Positions 36,583 through 44,851 of a stretch of DNA of 64,000 nucleotides are shown one piece after another. Under the pieces are notes generated by a model. It had not been told where the DNA came from, did not search any database, and saw only the letters and a program-made list of their open reading frames with translations. Position numbers and translations under genes: made by a program. The first letter of the stretch is position 1, and every line of letters starts with the position of its first letter. The DNA comes from CAWBCI01 sp963787195 (GTDB taxonomy: Bacteria; Bacteroidota; Bacteroidia; Bacteroidales; JAGOPY01): contig CAWBCI010000079.1 in the NCBI GenBank assembly GCA_963787195.1, positions 68,625 to 132,624 of the forward strand. Reading direction: 5' to 3'.

Positions 36583-36611
36583 AAGCCCCGGTGTACGAGC
36601 CGGGGTTTTTT
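36583..36611 (+). terminator. intrinsic terminator
   Basis: CCCCGGT (36586-36592) pairs with GCCGGGG (36599-36605) around a 6-nt loop, followed by TTTTTT. A 6-bp hairpin (36536-36541 with 36552-36557) precedes it, so this could be either the 3' end of the T9SS operon or a short independent RNA. Confidence 0.75.
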
Positions 36612-36654
36612 ATTGGATTTTTATTAAGTGCCAGGTTCCAGGTATAGAATTATG

Positions 36655-36675
36655 CGACTAACGACTAACGACTGC
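36655..36675. repeat. heptanucleotide array, three CGACTAA-type units
   Basis: CGACTAA, CGACTAA, CGACTGC in tandem; the same words occur at the end of the pyrB-pyrI array. Confidence 0.85.
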
Positions 36676-36855
36676 TCTCGCCTTCCTTATCACTTTTTTA
36701 AAATTGAATGACCGGATTTAAAACTTTTTGATTTCGTCTTTGTTTTACTAAGTTGGAATATTTATTAAAATAAATAAGTCGTGGAGGCCAGAATCCACTT
36801 TAAAAAACGGGGCGGAACTGAAAAGCCAGATGAGTAGGAAATAAAAATTATTATC

Positions 36856-37128
36856 ATGCCTAAGTATTTGATTGAAAGGGAAATCCCAAATGCAGGCAAA
36901 CTGACAGCCGAACAATTGAAGGCTATTTCACAAACTTCATGTGGAGTCATTGAAAAATTGGGGCCACAGATACAATGGATTCAAAGTTATGTCGCCGCTG
37001 ACAAAATATACTGCGTTTACATAGCACCCAACGAAGAGATGATAAGGGAACATGCAAAACAAGGAGGATTTCCGGCGAACGTAGTTACTAAAGTATCTAC
37101 AATCATCGACCCGACTACTGCAGAATAA
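36856..37128 (+). CDS. DUF4242 (nickel-binding-like) small protein
   Basis: A 90-residue protein with the DUF4242 layout: YLIEREIPNAG start, IQWIQSYVAADKIYCVYIAPN in the middle, and IREHAKQGGFPANVV near the end. Some family members bind nickel through His and other residues; here His75 is in the conserved place. Function in the cell is unknown. Stands alone between a terminator and the methyltransferase gene. Confidence 0.85.
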   Translation: MPKYLIEREIPNAGKLTAEQLKAISQTSCGVIEKLGPQIQWIQSYVAADKIYCVYIAPNEEMIREHAKQGGFPANVVTKVSTIIDPTTAE

Positions 37129-37294
37129 ATCCGGAAGATAAAAATCGGGGACCTATATTCAGTGAATCCAAAAGAAATGTGGTTTTAGTGAGAAGCGTGG
37201 CCAAAGCGACATTCAATCTTTATTTTCTTGCTTTCCCACTTTATCACCATATCACCTTATCACTTTCTTACAATCCCCTCAGACTTTTCTCCCC

Positions 37295-37302
37295 TAACTT
37301 TG
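37295..37302 (+). promoter_or_regulatory. possible Bacteroidota -7 box for the methyltransferase
   Basis: TAACTTTG, full TAnnTTTG match, 36 bp before the preferred start at 37339. This also argues against the earlier ATG at 37228. No clear -33 box. Confidence 0.4.
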
Positions 37303-37338
37303 TTTACTAAGAAAAACAAACCTCTCAATCAGCAAACA

Positions 37339-37956
37339 ATGAGTTTCGATCAAGATGCAAAAACCTGGGACAATGATCCTGGTAAAGTGAAGCGGGCTTC
37401 TGCCTTAGCTGATGAAATCAGGAATTTCTTAAATCCGGATAGCAGAGGCGCTGCCTTTGAATTTGGCTGCGGGACAGGGCTTTTAAGTTTTTTCCTGAAA
37501 GATGATTTTAAATCCATCACCCTGGCCGACACATCTGCCGGGATGATCGAAGTGCTGAAGGAAAAGATCATAGCACAGGATATCACCAACTTCAAGCCTT
37601 TACATATTGATCTATTTAAGGAAGAACTTTCGCATGGTCAGTTCGACACAATCTTCACCCTGATGACCCTGCATCATGTTAAAGATATAGCCGGCATCCT
37701 GAAGATCTTCCACAGCCTGGTGAAACCAGGCGGCACGGTCTGCATCGCCGACCTGGATAAGGAAGACGGCAGCTTCCATGCGAAACACCCCGACTTCGAC
37801 GGACATAAAGGCTTTGACCGGAAGGAGCTCGAAGCCAAATTAATTGCAGCAGGTTTCCAGCCGGTGCATTATGGCATTTTTTATACGATTGAGCGTGGAA
37901 ACGGAAGCTATGTGAAAAAATATCCGATCTTTTTGATGATCGGGCGGAGGGTTTGA
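37339..37956 (+). CDS. class I SAM-dependent methyltransferase
   Basis: About 205 residues from ATG 37339 (MSFDQDAKTWDNDP). An upstream in-frame ATG at 37228 would add 37 residues read from repeat-like pyrimidine-rich DNA and lies upstream of the promoter box. The Rossmann fold has motif I FEFGCGTGLLSFFL, motif II ITLADTSAGMIEVL, and motif IV-like TLMTLHHVKDI. Similar to small-molecule or UbiE-like methyltransferases; the substrate is unknown. The last ten codons and the following spacer are duplicated 335 bp downstream. Confidence 0.85.
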   Translation: MSFDQDAKTWDNDPGKVKRASALADEIRNFLNPDSRGAAFEFGCGTGLLSFFLKDDFKSITLADTSAGMIEVLKEKIIAQDITNFKPLHIDLFKEELSHGQFDTIFTLMTLHHVKDIAGILKIFHSLVKPGGTVCIADLDKEDGSFHAKHPDFDGHKGFDRKELEAKLIAAGFQPVHYGIFYTIERGNGSYVKKYPIFLMIGRRV

Positions 37957-38169
37957 GCCCTTGGTTGGTTTGGCAGCCTTTTGTAGATTTAACTGGGATG
38001 AAAATGTACTATTTATTATGTGCAATATACTATGTGCTAAGCATATACTTATCAATGAACCATCCTTAAAACATATTAAATAGTAAATATAATATAGTAA
38101 ATATTAAATAGGATTTTAAAATAATACATTTAAAATATTATATATTAAATAGTATATAAAAACCTTTCA
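37921..38169. repeat. A/T-rich repeat, copy 1 (includes methyltransferase 3' end)
   Basis: About 250 bp shared with copy 2 at 38256-38487 and, for its A/T-rich part, with 49418-49650. Inside are exact 7-nt arrays at 38005-38039 (TGTACTA, TTTATTA, TGTGCAA, TATACTA, TGTGCTA) and 38075-38109 (ATTAAAT, AGTAAAT, ATAATAT, AGTAAAT, ATTAAAT). Confidence 0.85.
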
Positions 38170-38255
38170 CGCGGCTATATATCAGGATTTACCTTCACCG
38201 ATTATTTTCTCAAGTACAATACAATTATCCTCTAACTATAGAGAATATAATGCGG

Positions 38256-38487
38256 TATCCGATCTTTTTGATGATCGGGCGGCGGGTTTGAGCCCTTGGT
38301 TGGTTTGGCAGCCTTTTATAGATCTATTTGGGTGAATGTTCTTTTTGTTATGTGCTAAGTGTTTTCTTATCAATTAGCTATCCTTAAAACATATTAAATA
38401 GTAAATATAATATAGTAAATATTAAATAGGATTTTACTATAATACATTTAAAATATTATATATTAAATAGTATATAAAAACCTTTCT
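38256..38487. repeat. A/T-rich repeat, copy 2
   Basis: Begins with a near-exact copy of the last 36 bp of the methyltransferase gene (TATCCGATCTTTTTGATGAT onwards, including the stop), then the same A/T-rich heptad-containing spacer. It encodes nothing by itself. Confidence 0.85.
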
Positions 38488-38965
38488 AAACGCCGCTATC
38501 ATTGGATTTCCGTGAATCAATCACAATTCTCTATTCCACTATTCCACCTTATCACCTTTCCACTCAATTCTCTTAAAATCTGCTATTTAGACGCTATATA
38601 AATTTTATGTTAATATGAAAGTGCTGTACATCTATAGCTTGCTGAATTTAAGTAAGTTATATTTAGTCCGCCCTTACTGTATTGGGAGACTGCCGTGATT
38701 TATGCTTTGTTTTTCGCAAAATTCTTGTAAATTTAGTCTGCCTGGAAAATTAGCTACTTTTTACTGCCTTCACTATTTCCTTTTATTATTAGAGCACAAA
38801 GAAATTATTCATGAGATTATTTCTTTGCACATGTGGGTTTAAAATAACCCAATGAGGGACATAGGATTTATGCCATTCTGATCTAACTCTGAATATTTCC
38901 AGAGATCTCAATTGAAGACTTTTCAGGATAATTGACATTTAATGAACCACTTAAAATCCGGAAAC
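38488..38965. other. A/T-rich spacer without a gene
   Basis: I see no coding region or structured RNA. Some pyrimidine-rich near-repeats (TATTCCACTATTCCACCTTATCACC) lie around 38530-38560. Confidence 0.5.
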
Positions 38966-39748
38966 ATGAAAAGAGTAAAATTACTGTTATTAGTTATTTC
39001 AATAATTATCAGCAGCAAGCTTACATCCCAGGTCGCTGTGAACACAGATGGAAGCAAGGCCTCGGGCTCGGCAATTTTGGACATAAAAAGTGACACCAAA
39101 GGCTTTCTGATCCCCCGCATGAGCCAGGCCCAGATTGCGGCGATCATTAACCCTGCCGATGGACTCCAGGTTTATAACAGCGATGATGGCAAGCTCTATG
39201 GTTTTGTCCGGGCTGACAATGAGTGGAAGGAAATTGCATATGGCACGGCTAACATAATTCCCCCCTATTTTATGCCTATACCTTTCTTGGATGATTTTGA
39301 ATCTGAAAATGATACCGACTTTGAATTTTGGACCGCCGAGAATATTGAAGGTTGGCACTATTGGCATGTGATTGCCTGGGGAGGAAACAACGGCGCTCAT
39401 TGTATGCGCTTCGAAAATACCGATATAATTCAGGATGATTGGCTCATCACAAAAGCTGTAGTTTGCGAAGGTGCTGATCAGATACAGATCAGCTTCAATC
39501 ATTTTTTCTTTGGCAACCGGCTTAACAAACCTACCTTATTATATACCAGCCAGTACAATGGCAATGCCGCCCAGTCTGTCTGGACAGAACTGGATTATAG
39601 CCTCGGTGAAAATGAAAACGAATGGTATAGCACCGGTAATATTATCCTTCAAAACCCTGGCGATGTTCTTTATTTTGCATTCCATTACCAGTCTGACGCG
39701 GAAAATTCGATCTATTTCTTGCTGGATAATTTTAGCATTTCGGAATAA
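38966..39748 (+). CDS. secreted choice-of-anchor-J-like protein
   Basis: About 260 residues from the ATG at 38966 (MKRVKLLLLVISIIISS signal peptide). Residues about 22-95 are a Bacteroidota tail-fibre-like N-terminal module (GSAILDIKSDTKGFLIPRMS, PADGLQVYNSDDGKLY). The remainder is a jelly-roll choice-of-anchor-J/MAM-like domain (FLDDFESENDTDFEFW, MRFENTDIIQDDWLI, SIYFLLDNFSISE). It is a paralogue of the N-terminal third of the next gene. No sorting tail is present, so the secretion and anchoring route is unclear. Confidence 0.8.
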   Translation: MKRVKLLLLVISIIISSKLTSQVAVNTDGSKASGSAILDIKSDTKGFLIPRMSQAQIAAIINPADGLQVYNSDDGKLYGFVRADNEWKEIAYGTANIIPPYFMPIPFLDDFESENDTDFEFWTAENIEGWHYWHVIAWGGNNGAHCMRFENTDIIQDDWLITKAVVCEGADQIQISFNHFFFGNRLNKPTLLYTSQYNGNAAQSVWTELDYSLGENENEWYSTGNIILQNPGDVLYFAFHYQSDAENSIYFLLDNFSISE

Positions 39749-39808
39749 ATGCAGCCAATCCCGTGGAAGTTCTGAAAGTTTAAGATTATTTATTTTAAAG
39801 ATTGCAAG

Positions 39809-42800
39809 ATGAAAAATATTAGACCTTTGATAATGGCCCTGGTTTTATTGCTAAGCTTCAATTTAACAGCCCAGATAGCCATAAATAACGAAAATAGCGC
39901 AGCGGCCGGTTCTGCCGTTTTAGATTTGAGCAGTACTACCAGGGGTTTTTTAATGCCAAGGATGACCGGGGCCCAGATAGCAGCGATAGTAAACCCCGCC
40001 GATGGTTTGCAGGTATATAATACTGATGACGGAAAACGATATATTTTCGTTATGTCCGCTAATCAATGGAAAGCAATTGCCTATGGCACAGCTAACATCA
40101 TTCCACCCTATTTTATTCCTATGCCTTTCTTTGATGACTTTGAATCTGAAGATGATGTCTCCTTTGAATATTGGACAGCTGAGAATATTGAAGGCTGGCA
40201 CTATTGGCATGTGATTGCCTGGGGAGGAAACAACGGCGATCATTGTATGCGCTTCGAAAATACCGATATCGTCCAGGATGACTGGCTCCTTACCAAACCA
40301 ATATACTACGAAGGGGATCATCAGCTTAAAATCACTTTTGATACCTGGTTTCATGGCGATAGAATACAGCCAACACTGTTATATACTACTCAATACAACG
40401 GGAATGCGAGTGAATCCACCTGGACGGAGCTGAATTATAGCCTTGGTGAAAATGAATACGAATGGTATAGTTCAGGTGAACTTATACTTGATAAGCCCGG
40501 TAATGTCCTCTATTTTGCCTTTCATTACCAGTCTGATCTTGAGAATTCCATCTACATTCTACTCGACAATTTCAGTGTTACGGAATACATCCCGCCTGTC
40601 GAATATGAACATGTAGCTAATTCGGAACATTTTGCATACTATAACAGTATCGATGGGGAAGAAGATTTTTATCTCCAGGTCCAGGATATACTGGAGGCTA
40701 AATACCAGAACTATGTTTCACTTTGGGACCGCCCGGGCCGTGCTTCGGTTTTTCCCTTTGATACCCTGATCAGCGTCCGCTTTTGTCAGAGGGATAATAT
40801 TCCTTCTTTTAATGAAAATACGCCCGGCTGGAAATGCGGCAGCATCAATTTCTCAGGACATGAAATTTATCTCTCTCCCTTGAATACAGCAGATCAGCAA
40901 GACTATTATGGTGACCTGGCTTCTTTAGCTGCTAACCAGGTCTCACAGCTTGCACTGACTGGGAAATTTTACAGGAACAATGATAATAATTATGATGACT
41001 GGTACCTGGAAGGTTTCGGCTTATATGAGATGGCTTACCGGCCTTCCCGGGATGATCTCCTGCAAAAACTTAACGATTTGGGTACTGAGGAACCTCCGGT
41101 TGAAAGCCTGACCGATATTTCACAGCTCAACCTTCCCGGTAATAAAGATCTGATGGCCAGTTTGTTCGAGTCGAAAGCCCTGGTTGGGTGTTATTATCAC
41201 ATTTCCAGTTATAATGATCTTTATAACTGGTGGGTACTTCTTGATCATTATTATATACAGGAAGGAAGTGAGAGAATCCGTTTAATCTATGCCACTGATA
41301 ATTTTAATTATTATGGGAATGAATATGAGATTCCTTTTATAGAAGATTTGGCACTGGACATGGAGGGACAGTTCCAGATGCAGGAAAGCCGCTTTGAAAT
41401 TGAGATCCATCACAAGGTCAATGTTTGTATATATGAAGTAGAAGTAGGATTGGAAATGAGCAATCGTACCGATTTCCAGGGCGTTTGCTGCGGTGCTGAT
41501 AGAATCTCTTGCCTGCCTATGCGCATTCCGGATGATTATAGCCTGATGCATCACGAATTCATGCACGTCCTTGTCAATATTTTAAGCCGGTACGAACCGG
41601 GGCAGTTCCTTAATGAAGGCCTTGCTGAAAGCACCGACGGCTTTATGCCGGATGAAGAAATGCCCTATCACCGTTATAAAATTCAGGGTCTTTATTTCCA
41701 TTACCAGAACAAATATTTCAGGGAACCCACTTTTCTTGAAATAGTTGATAATGCGGAAGCGTACGTGGAAGAGGATCCTTTTTGGGTGGATGCCTATGCA
41801 CTGGGCGAAATGTACTGGCGCTTCATGTTCGACAAATACCCTAGCTGGATACTGATCAAGGAATTTCTGATGGGTGGTCGGGACTGGACGGTTTTCAGCG
41901 GCAGGACCATGGAGGAGGAAGGGGCGGAATTTATTCAGTTCATGAAAGAACTGGCCTTTGTGGGGCCGCCTCTTGATACCCTGGCCATTCCTTTTTATGA
42001 GGATTTTGAAACGGATTTCGACGGTTGGACCCTCATGCGTTACGGGGCGGATGACCACTGGCAGATTCAGGAAAATGCCGGTATAGACGATAGCTATTGC
42101 GCTTTTGCTGTTGACCCTTACTGGCTTGAAGAGAAAGATGTGGATTCCTGGCTGGTATCTCCCCCTTTGAATGCCACCGATTCCTCCGAACTTGAAGTAA
42201 GTTTCATGTACAAGCAATTCGGACAAGGCATAAAACCGGAGATCTATTACGGGGCCGATTTCACGAGTCCTGTCGAGTCGACAGACTGGATTTTGGTAAA
42301 CTCAGCAGCCTGGGATGCGCAGGAAGGAGTCTGGGATTCTATAAAGTTTACTATCGTAGACCCTCCTGAGCGATTATTCGTGGCTATCAGGTTTATTTCG
42401 GAAGAAGGAAATTTTGCCACATACATCGTAGATAATTTCAGTGTACATGGCCCAACCCCGCCGGAGTATACCGAACTGCCTTTTTATGATGATTTTGAAG
42501 AAAGTATTGGGGAAGATGCTGTTTTTCTGAACTGGACCGGCATTAACCTGGAAGGTTGGAATTTCTGGCATATTATCCCCTGGGGCGGAATAGGTGGCAG
42601 CCAGTGCATGCGCTTTGAAAATTCCGACATAGTCCAGGACGATTGGCTCATCACAAATCCAATAAATTGTGAGTCAACCGATACCTTGCGGATAAGCTTC
42701 AACCATTATTACTGGGGTGATCTTATAAAACCGGTCCTGGTGTATACCAATCAATTTAACGGAGATCCCGGTCAGTCGACCTGGACAGAACTGAATTATA

Positions 42801-42949
42801 GCCTGGGTGAAAATGATTACGAATGGTACAGTTCCGGCACTATCCTGCTCGAAAACCCCGGAGATGTGATCTATATCGCCTTCCATTATCTCTCGGACGT
42901 GGATAATACAATTTATTTCTTGTTGGATAATTTCAGCGTGACGGAGTGA
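39809..42949 (+). CDS. large secreted zincin with several choice-of-anchor-J domains
   Basis: A 1046-residue protein: signal peptide (1-21), the same tail-fibre-like module and anchor-J domain as the preceding gene (about 25-265), then a gluzincin-type metallopeptidase domain. That domain has HEFMH at residues 582-586 (the HExxH zinc motif) and NEGLAE with Glu603 as likely third ligand. Two further anchor-J domains follow (about 725-885 and 890-1046). It is probably a cell-surface or secreted protease with carbohydrate- or protein-binding jelly rolls. No type A sorting tail is evident. The last domain has a degraded copy at 49.1-49.4 kb. Confidence 0.85.
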   Translation: MKNIRPLIMALVLLLSFNLTAQIAINNENSAAAGSAVLDLSSTTRGFLMPRMTGAQIAAIVNPADGLQVYNTDDGKRYIFVMSANQWKAIAYGTANIIPPYFIPMPFFDDFESEDDVSFEYWTAENIEGWHYWHVIAWGGNNGDHCMRFENTDIVQDDWLLTKPIYYEGDHQLKITFDTWFHGDRIQPTLLYTTQYNGNASESTWTELNYSLGENEYEWYSSGELILDKPGNVLYFAFHYQSDLENSIYILLDNFSVTEYIPPVEYEHVANSEHFAYYNSIDGEEDFYLQVQDILEAKYQNYVSLWDRPGRASVFPFDTLISVRFCQRDNIPSFNENTPGWKCGSINFSGHEIYLSPLNTADQQDYYGDLASLAANQVSQLALTGKFYRNNDNNYDDWYLEGFGLYEMAYRPSRDDLLQKLNDLGTEEPPVESLTDISQLNLPGNKDLMASLFESKALVGCYYHISSYNDLYNWWVLLDHYYIQEGSERIRLIYATDNFNYYGNEYEIPFIEDLALDMEGQFQMQESRFEIEIHHKVNVCIYEVEVGLEMSNRTDFQGVCCGADRISCLPMRIPDDYSLMHHEFMHVLVNILSRYEPGQFLNEGLAESTDGFMPDEEMPYHRYKIQGLYFHYQNKYFREPTFLEIVDNAEAYVEEDPFWVDAYALGEMYWRFMFDKYPSWILIKEFLMGGRDWTVFSGRTMEEEGAEFIQFMKELAFVGPPLDTLAIPFYEDFETDFDGWTLMRYGADDHWQIQENAGIDDSYCAFAVDPYWLEEKDVDSWLVSPPLNATDSSELEVSFMYKQFGQGIKPEIYYGADFTSPVESTDWILVNSAAWDAQEGVWDSIKFTIVDPPERLFVAIRFISEEGNFATYIVDNFSVHGPTPPEYTELPFYDDFEESIGEDAVFLNWTGINLEGWNFWHIIPWGGIGGSQCMRFENSDIVQDDWLITNPINCESTDTLRISFNHYYWGDLIKPVLVYTNQFNGDPGQSTWTELNYSLGENDYEWYSSGTILLENPGDVIYIAFHYLSDVDNTIYFLLDNFSVTE

Positions 42950-43030
42950 TATAGATCAACAAGCTCTCTGGAATAATTAAAATCTTACATGATATGAAGA
43001 GAATGAATTAACCTTAAAAAGCCAAGTCAT

Positions 43031-44392
43031 ATGAAAACAAAAAGTTTACTTTCCGTCCTGGCATTCGCTCTTATGCTGAGTGCCTTTGGTCAGAGACCAA
43101 CCATAGAACTTACATTTAGCGCGCAGAACAACGGAATTTACATGGTATTGGACAGTATCCTGACAGAGAACCTCAGCCAGGGAGGCGATACTATGCTTTA
43201 TGCACCTGATACGGTGCTGATCCTGGATTATCTCACAGGTATCGCTAATAATGGAGATAAAGAGGAAGGTAATTTTAGAGTTTCTCAGAATTATCCCAAT
43301 CCTTTTAGGAATAAGACAAATATAAATATCTATTTGGACGTGAAGGATGAGATAGAGATCATGATCAGGGATATTTTAGGCAGGGAATTACTGGAATATA
43401 AATGTTTGTTAAACCGTGGGAATCACACTTTTATTTTTTATCCGGGGGATGAAAAAGTTTATATGTTAAGTGTAATCGGAAAGCAGGGCTGTAAAACAAT
43501 TAAAATGTTTAATCTCAATGATAATGAGGCTTATGGCGGTAAATGCAAAATTGTTTATAATAATTATGAAGCCGGTAATAAAGACTTAAAAAACTATGAT
43601 GCCACCAATAATTTTGCTTTTGTTTTAGGGGATGAATTGAAATACACCGCCTTTTCGGAAAACGGTGAAATTTCTCTAATTGATACACCTGTCGGAAACC
43701 AGAACTACACTTTCCAATATGCAGGAGGGGTTCCATGTCCTGGAATGCCTACTATAAGCGATATTGAAGGCAATCAATATAAGACCGTGCTCATTGGTTC
43801 CCAATGCTGGATGGCCGAAAACCTTAAGACTACGATTTACCGTGATGGCAATCCAATACCCAATGTCACGAATGGCAATGAATGGACTTCTTTAGAAACC
43901 GGAGCCTATGCCTGGTATGATAATGATATAGCCTGGAAAGAATATTATGGCGCATTGTATAACTGGTATACAGTGAATGATAGCAGTGGGCTTTGTCCTT
44001 CCGGATGGCACGTACCTGATGACGATGAATGGACGATTATGATTGACTTCATAGGTGGTGTCGATTTGCCCCATGGAAATGAATTAAAAACCTGCAGGCA
44101 GGTTTATTCACCTCTGGAAGGCGATTGCAATACCTCTCAGCATCCCCGCTGGTATCAGAACAATACACACTTTGGCACCGACAAATATGGCTTCTCAGGT
44201 CTTCCCGGCGGTTACCGCTATTTCGGCGGAGGTTCATTCAGTTACCTTGAAAAAGTCGGGACTTGCTGGTCATCCAGCGAAGGATCATCATCCTCCACCT
44301 TTGGCACTATGCTGGGTTATGATAATGGTTCCATCACAAGGATGCTTTATTATAAACAATATGGTTTTTCAGTACGCTGTATCAGGGATTAA
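43031..44392 (+). CDS. FISUMP domain protein with internal sorting-like domain
   Basis: A 453-residue protein: signal peptide (1-20, ending FGQ), then a T9SS-sorting-like module in the middle (about 85-165, SQNYPNPFRNKTNINIYLDV to CKTIKMF) rather than at the end. The C-terminal half is a FISUMP (Fibrobacter succinogenes major paralogous) domain, with IGSQCWMAENLKTTIYRDG, YGALYNWYTVN, LCPSGWHVPDDDEW and GFSVRCIRD. These proteins are surface or secreted with unknown roles. The internal position of the sorting-like module suggests it has been reused as a structural domain. Confidence 0.82.
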   Translation: MKTKSLLSVLAFALMLSAFGQRPTIELTFSAQNNGIYMVLDSILTENLSQGGDTMLYAPDTVLILDYLTGIANNGDKEEGNFRVSQNYPNPFRNKTNINIYLDVKDEIEIMIRDILGRELLEYKCLLNRGNHTFIFYPGDEKVYMLSVIGKQGCKTIKMFNLNDNEAYGGKCKIVYNNYEAGNKDLKNYDATNNFAFVLGDELKYTAFSENGEISLIDTPVGNQNYTFQYAGGVPCPGMPTISDIEGNQYKTVLIGSQCWMAENLKTTIYRDGNPIPNVTNGNEWTSLETGAYAWYDNDIAWKEYYGALYNWYTVNDSSGLCPSGWHVPDDDEWTIMIDFIGGVDLPHGNELKTCRQVYSPLEGDCNTSQHPRWYQNNTHFGTDKYGFSGLPGGYRYFGGGSFSYLEKVGTCWSSSEGSSSSTFGTMLGYDNGSITRMLYYKQYGFSVRCIRD

Positions 44393-44851
44393 TTGCCTGA
44401 AGAAGTGAGATTAGCGAGGTCATATCTTTGATAAAAAATTGAATCTGAGCTTCGGTGATATTCTTCTCTTAGCTCCTGCAATTTAGAAATCATATAAATT
44501 CTGTTTTTCCTGCTATTTGATCTTTGACTGTATCGCATAGTAGATTAATGCATTAGGAGTCATTTTTCATTTATTTCCACATTAGATTCACAAGGTATCC
44601 CTTGATTATCATAGATATTTTTGCATAATTCGGGAAGGATCAATAAATTTACATCTTGCGGTTGACAAGTCTGGCCCCTGAGTTTTCAAAGTTTAAAATT
44701 ATTATCTGAACTGATGGCTTGAAAAGTTTTAGCAGGATATTATTCAGGATAAATAATAAAGTTATTTAAAAAATTTCCTTGCAGGTAATTATAAATTCAA
44801 ATGCAAGAAAGATTATATAATCAGACACTTAGAGTAAAAAATAAATCTTGT
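44393..44851. other. A/T-rich spacer without a gene
   Basis: No coding region or hairpin of note; upstream region of the PEGA-protein gene. Confidence 0.5.

Noticed and set aside
41582..42226. 214-residue frame antisense to the zincin gene
   Set aside because: Overlaps a clearly coding region with domain motifs; shadow frame.
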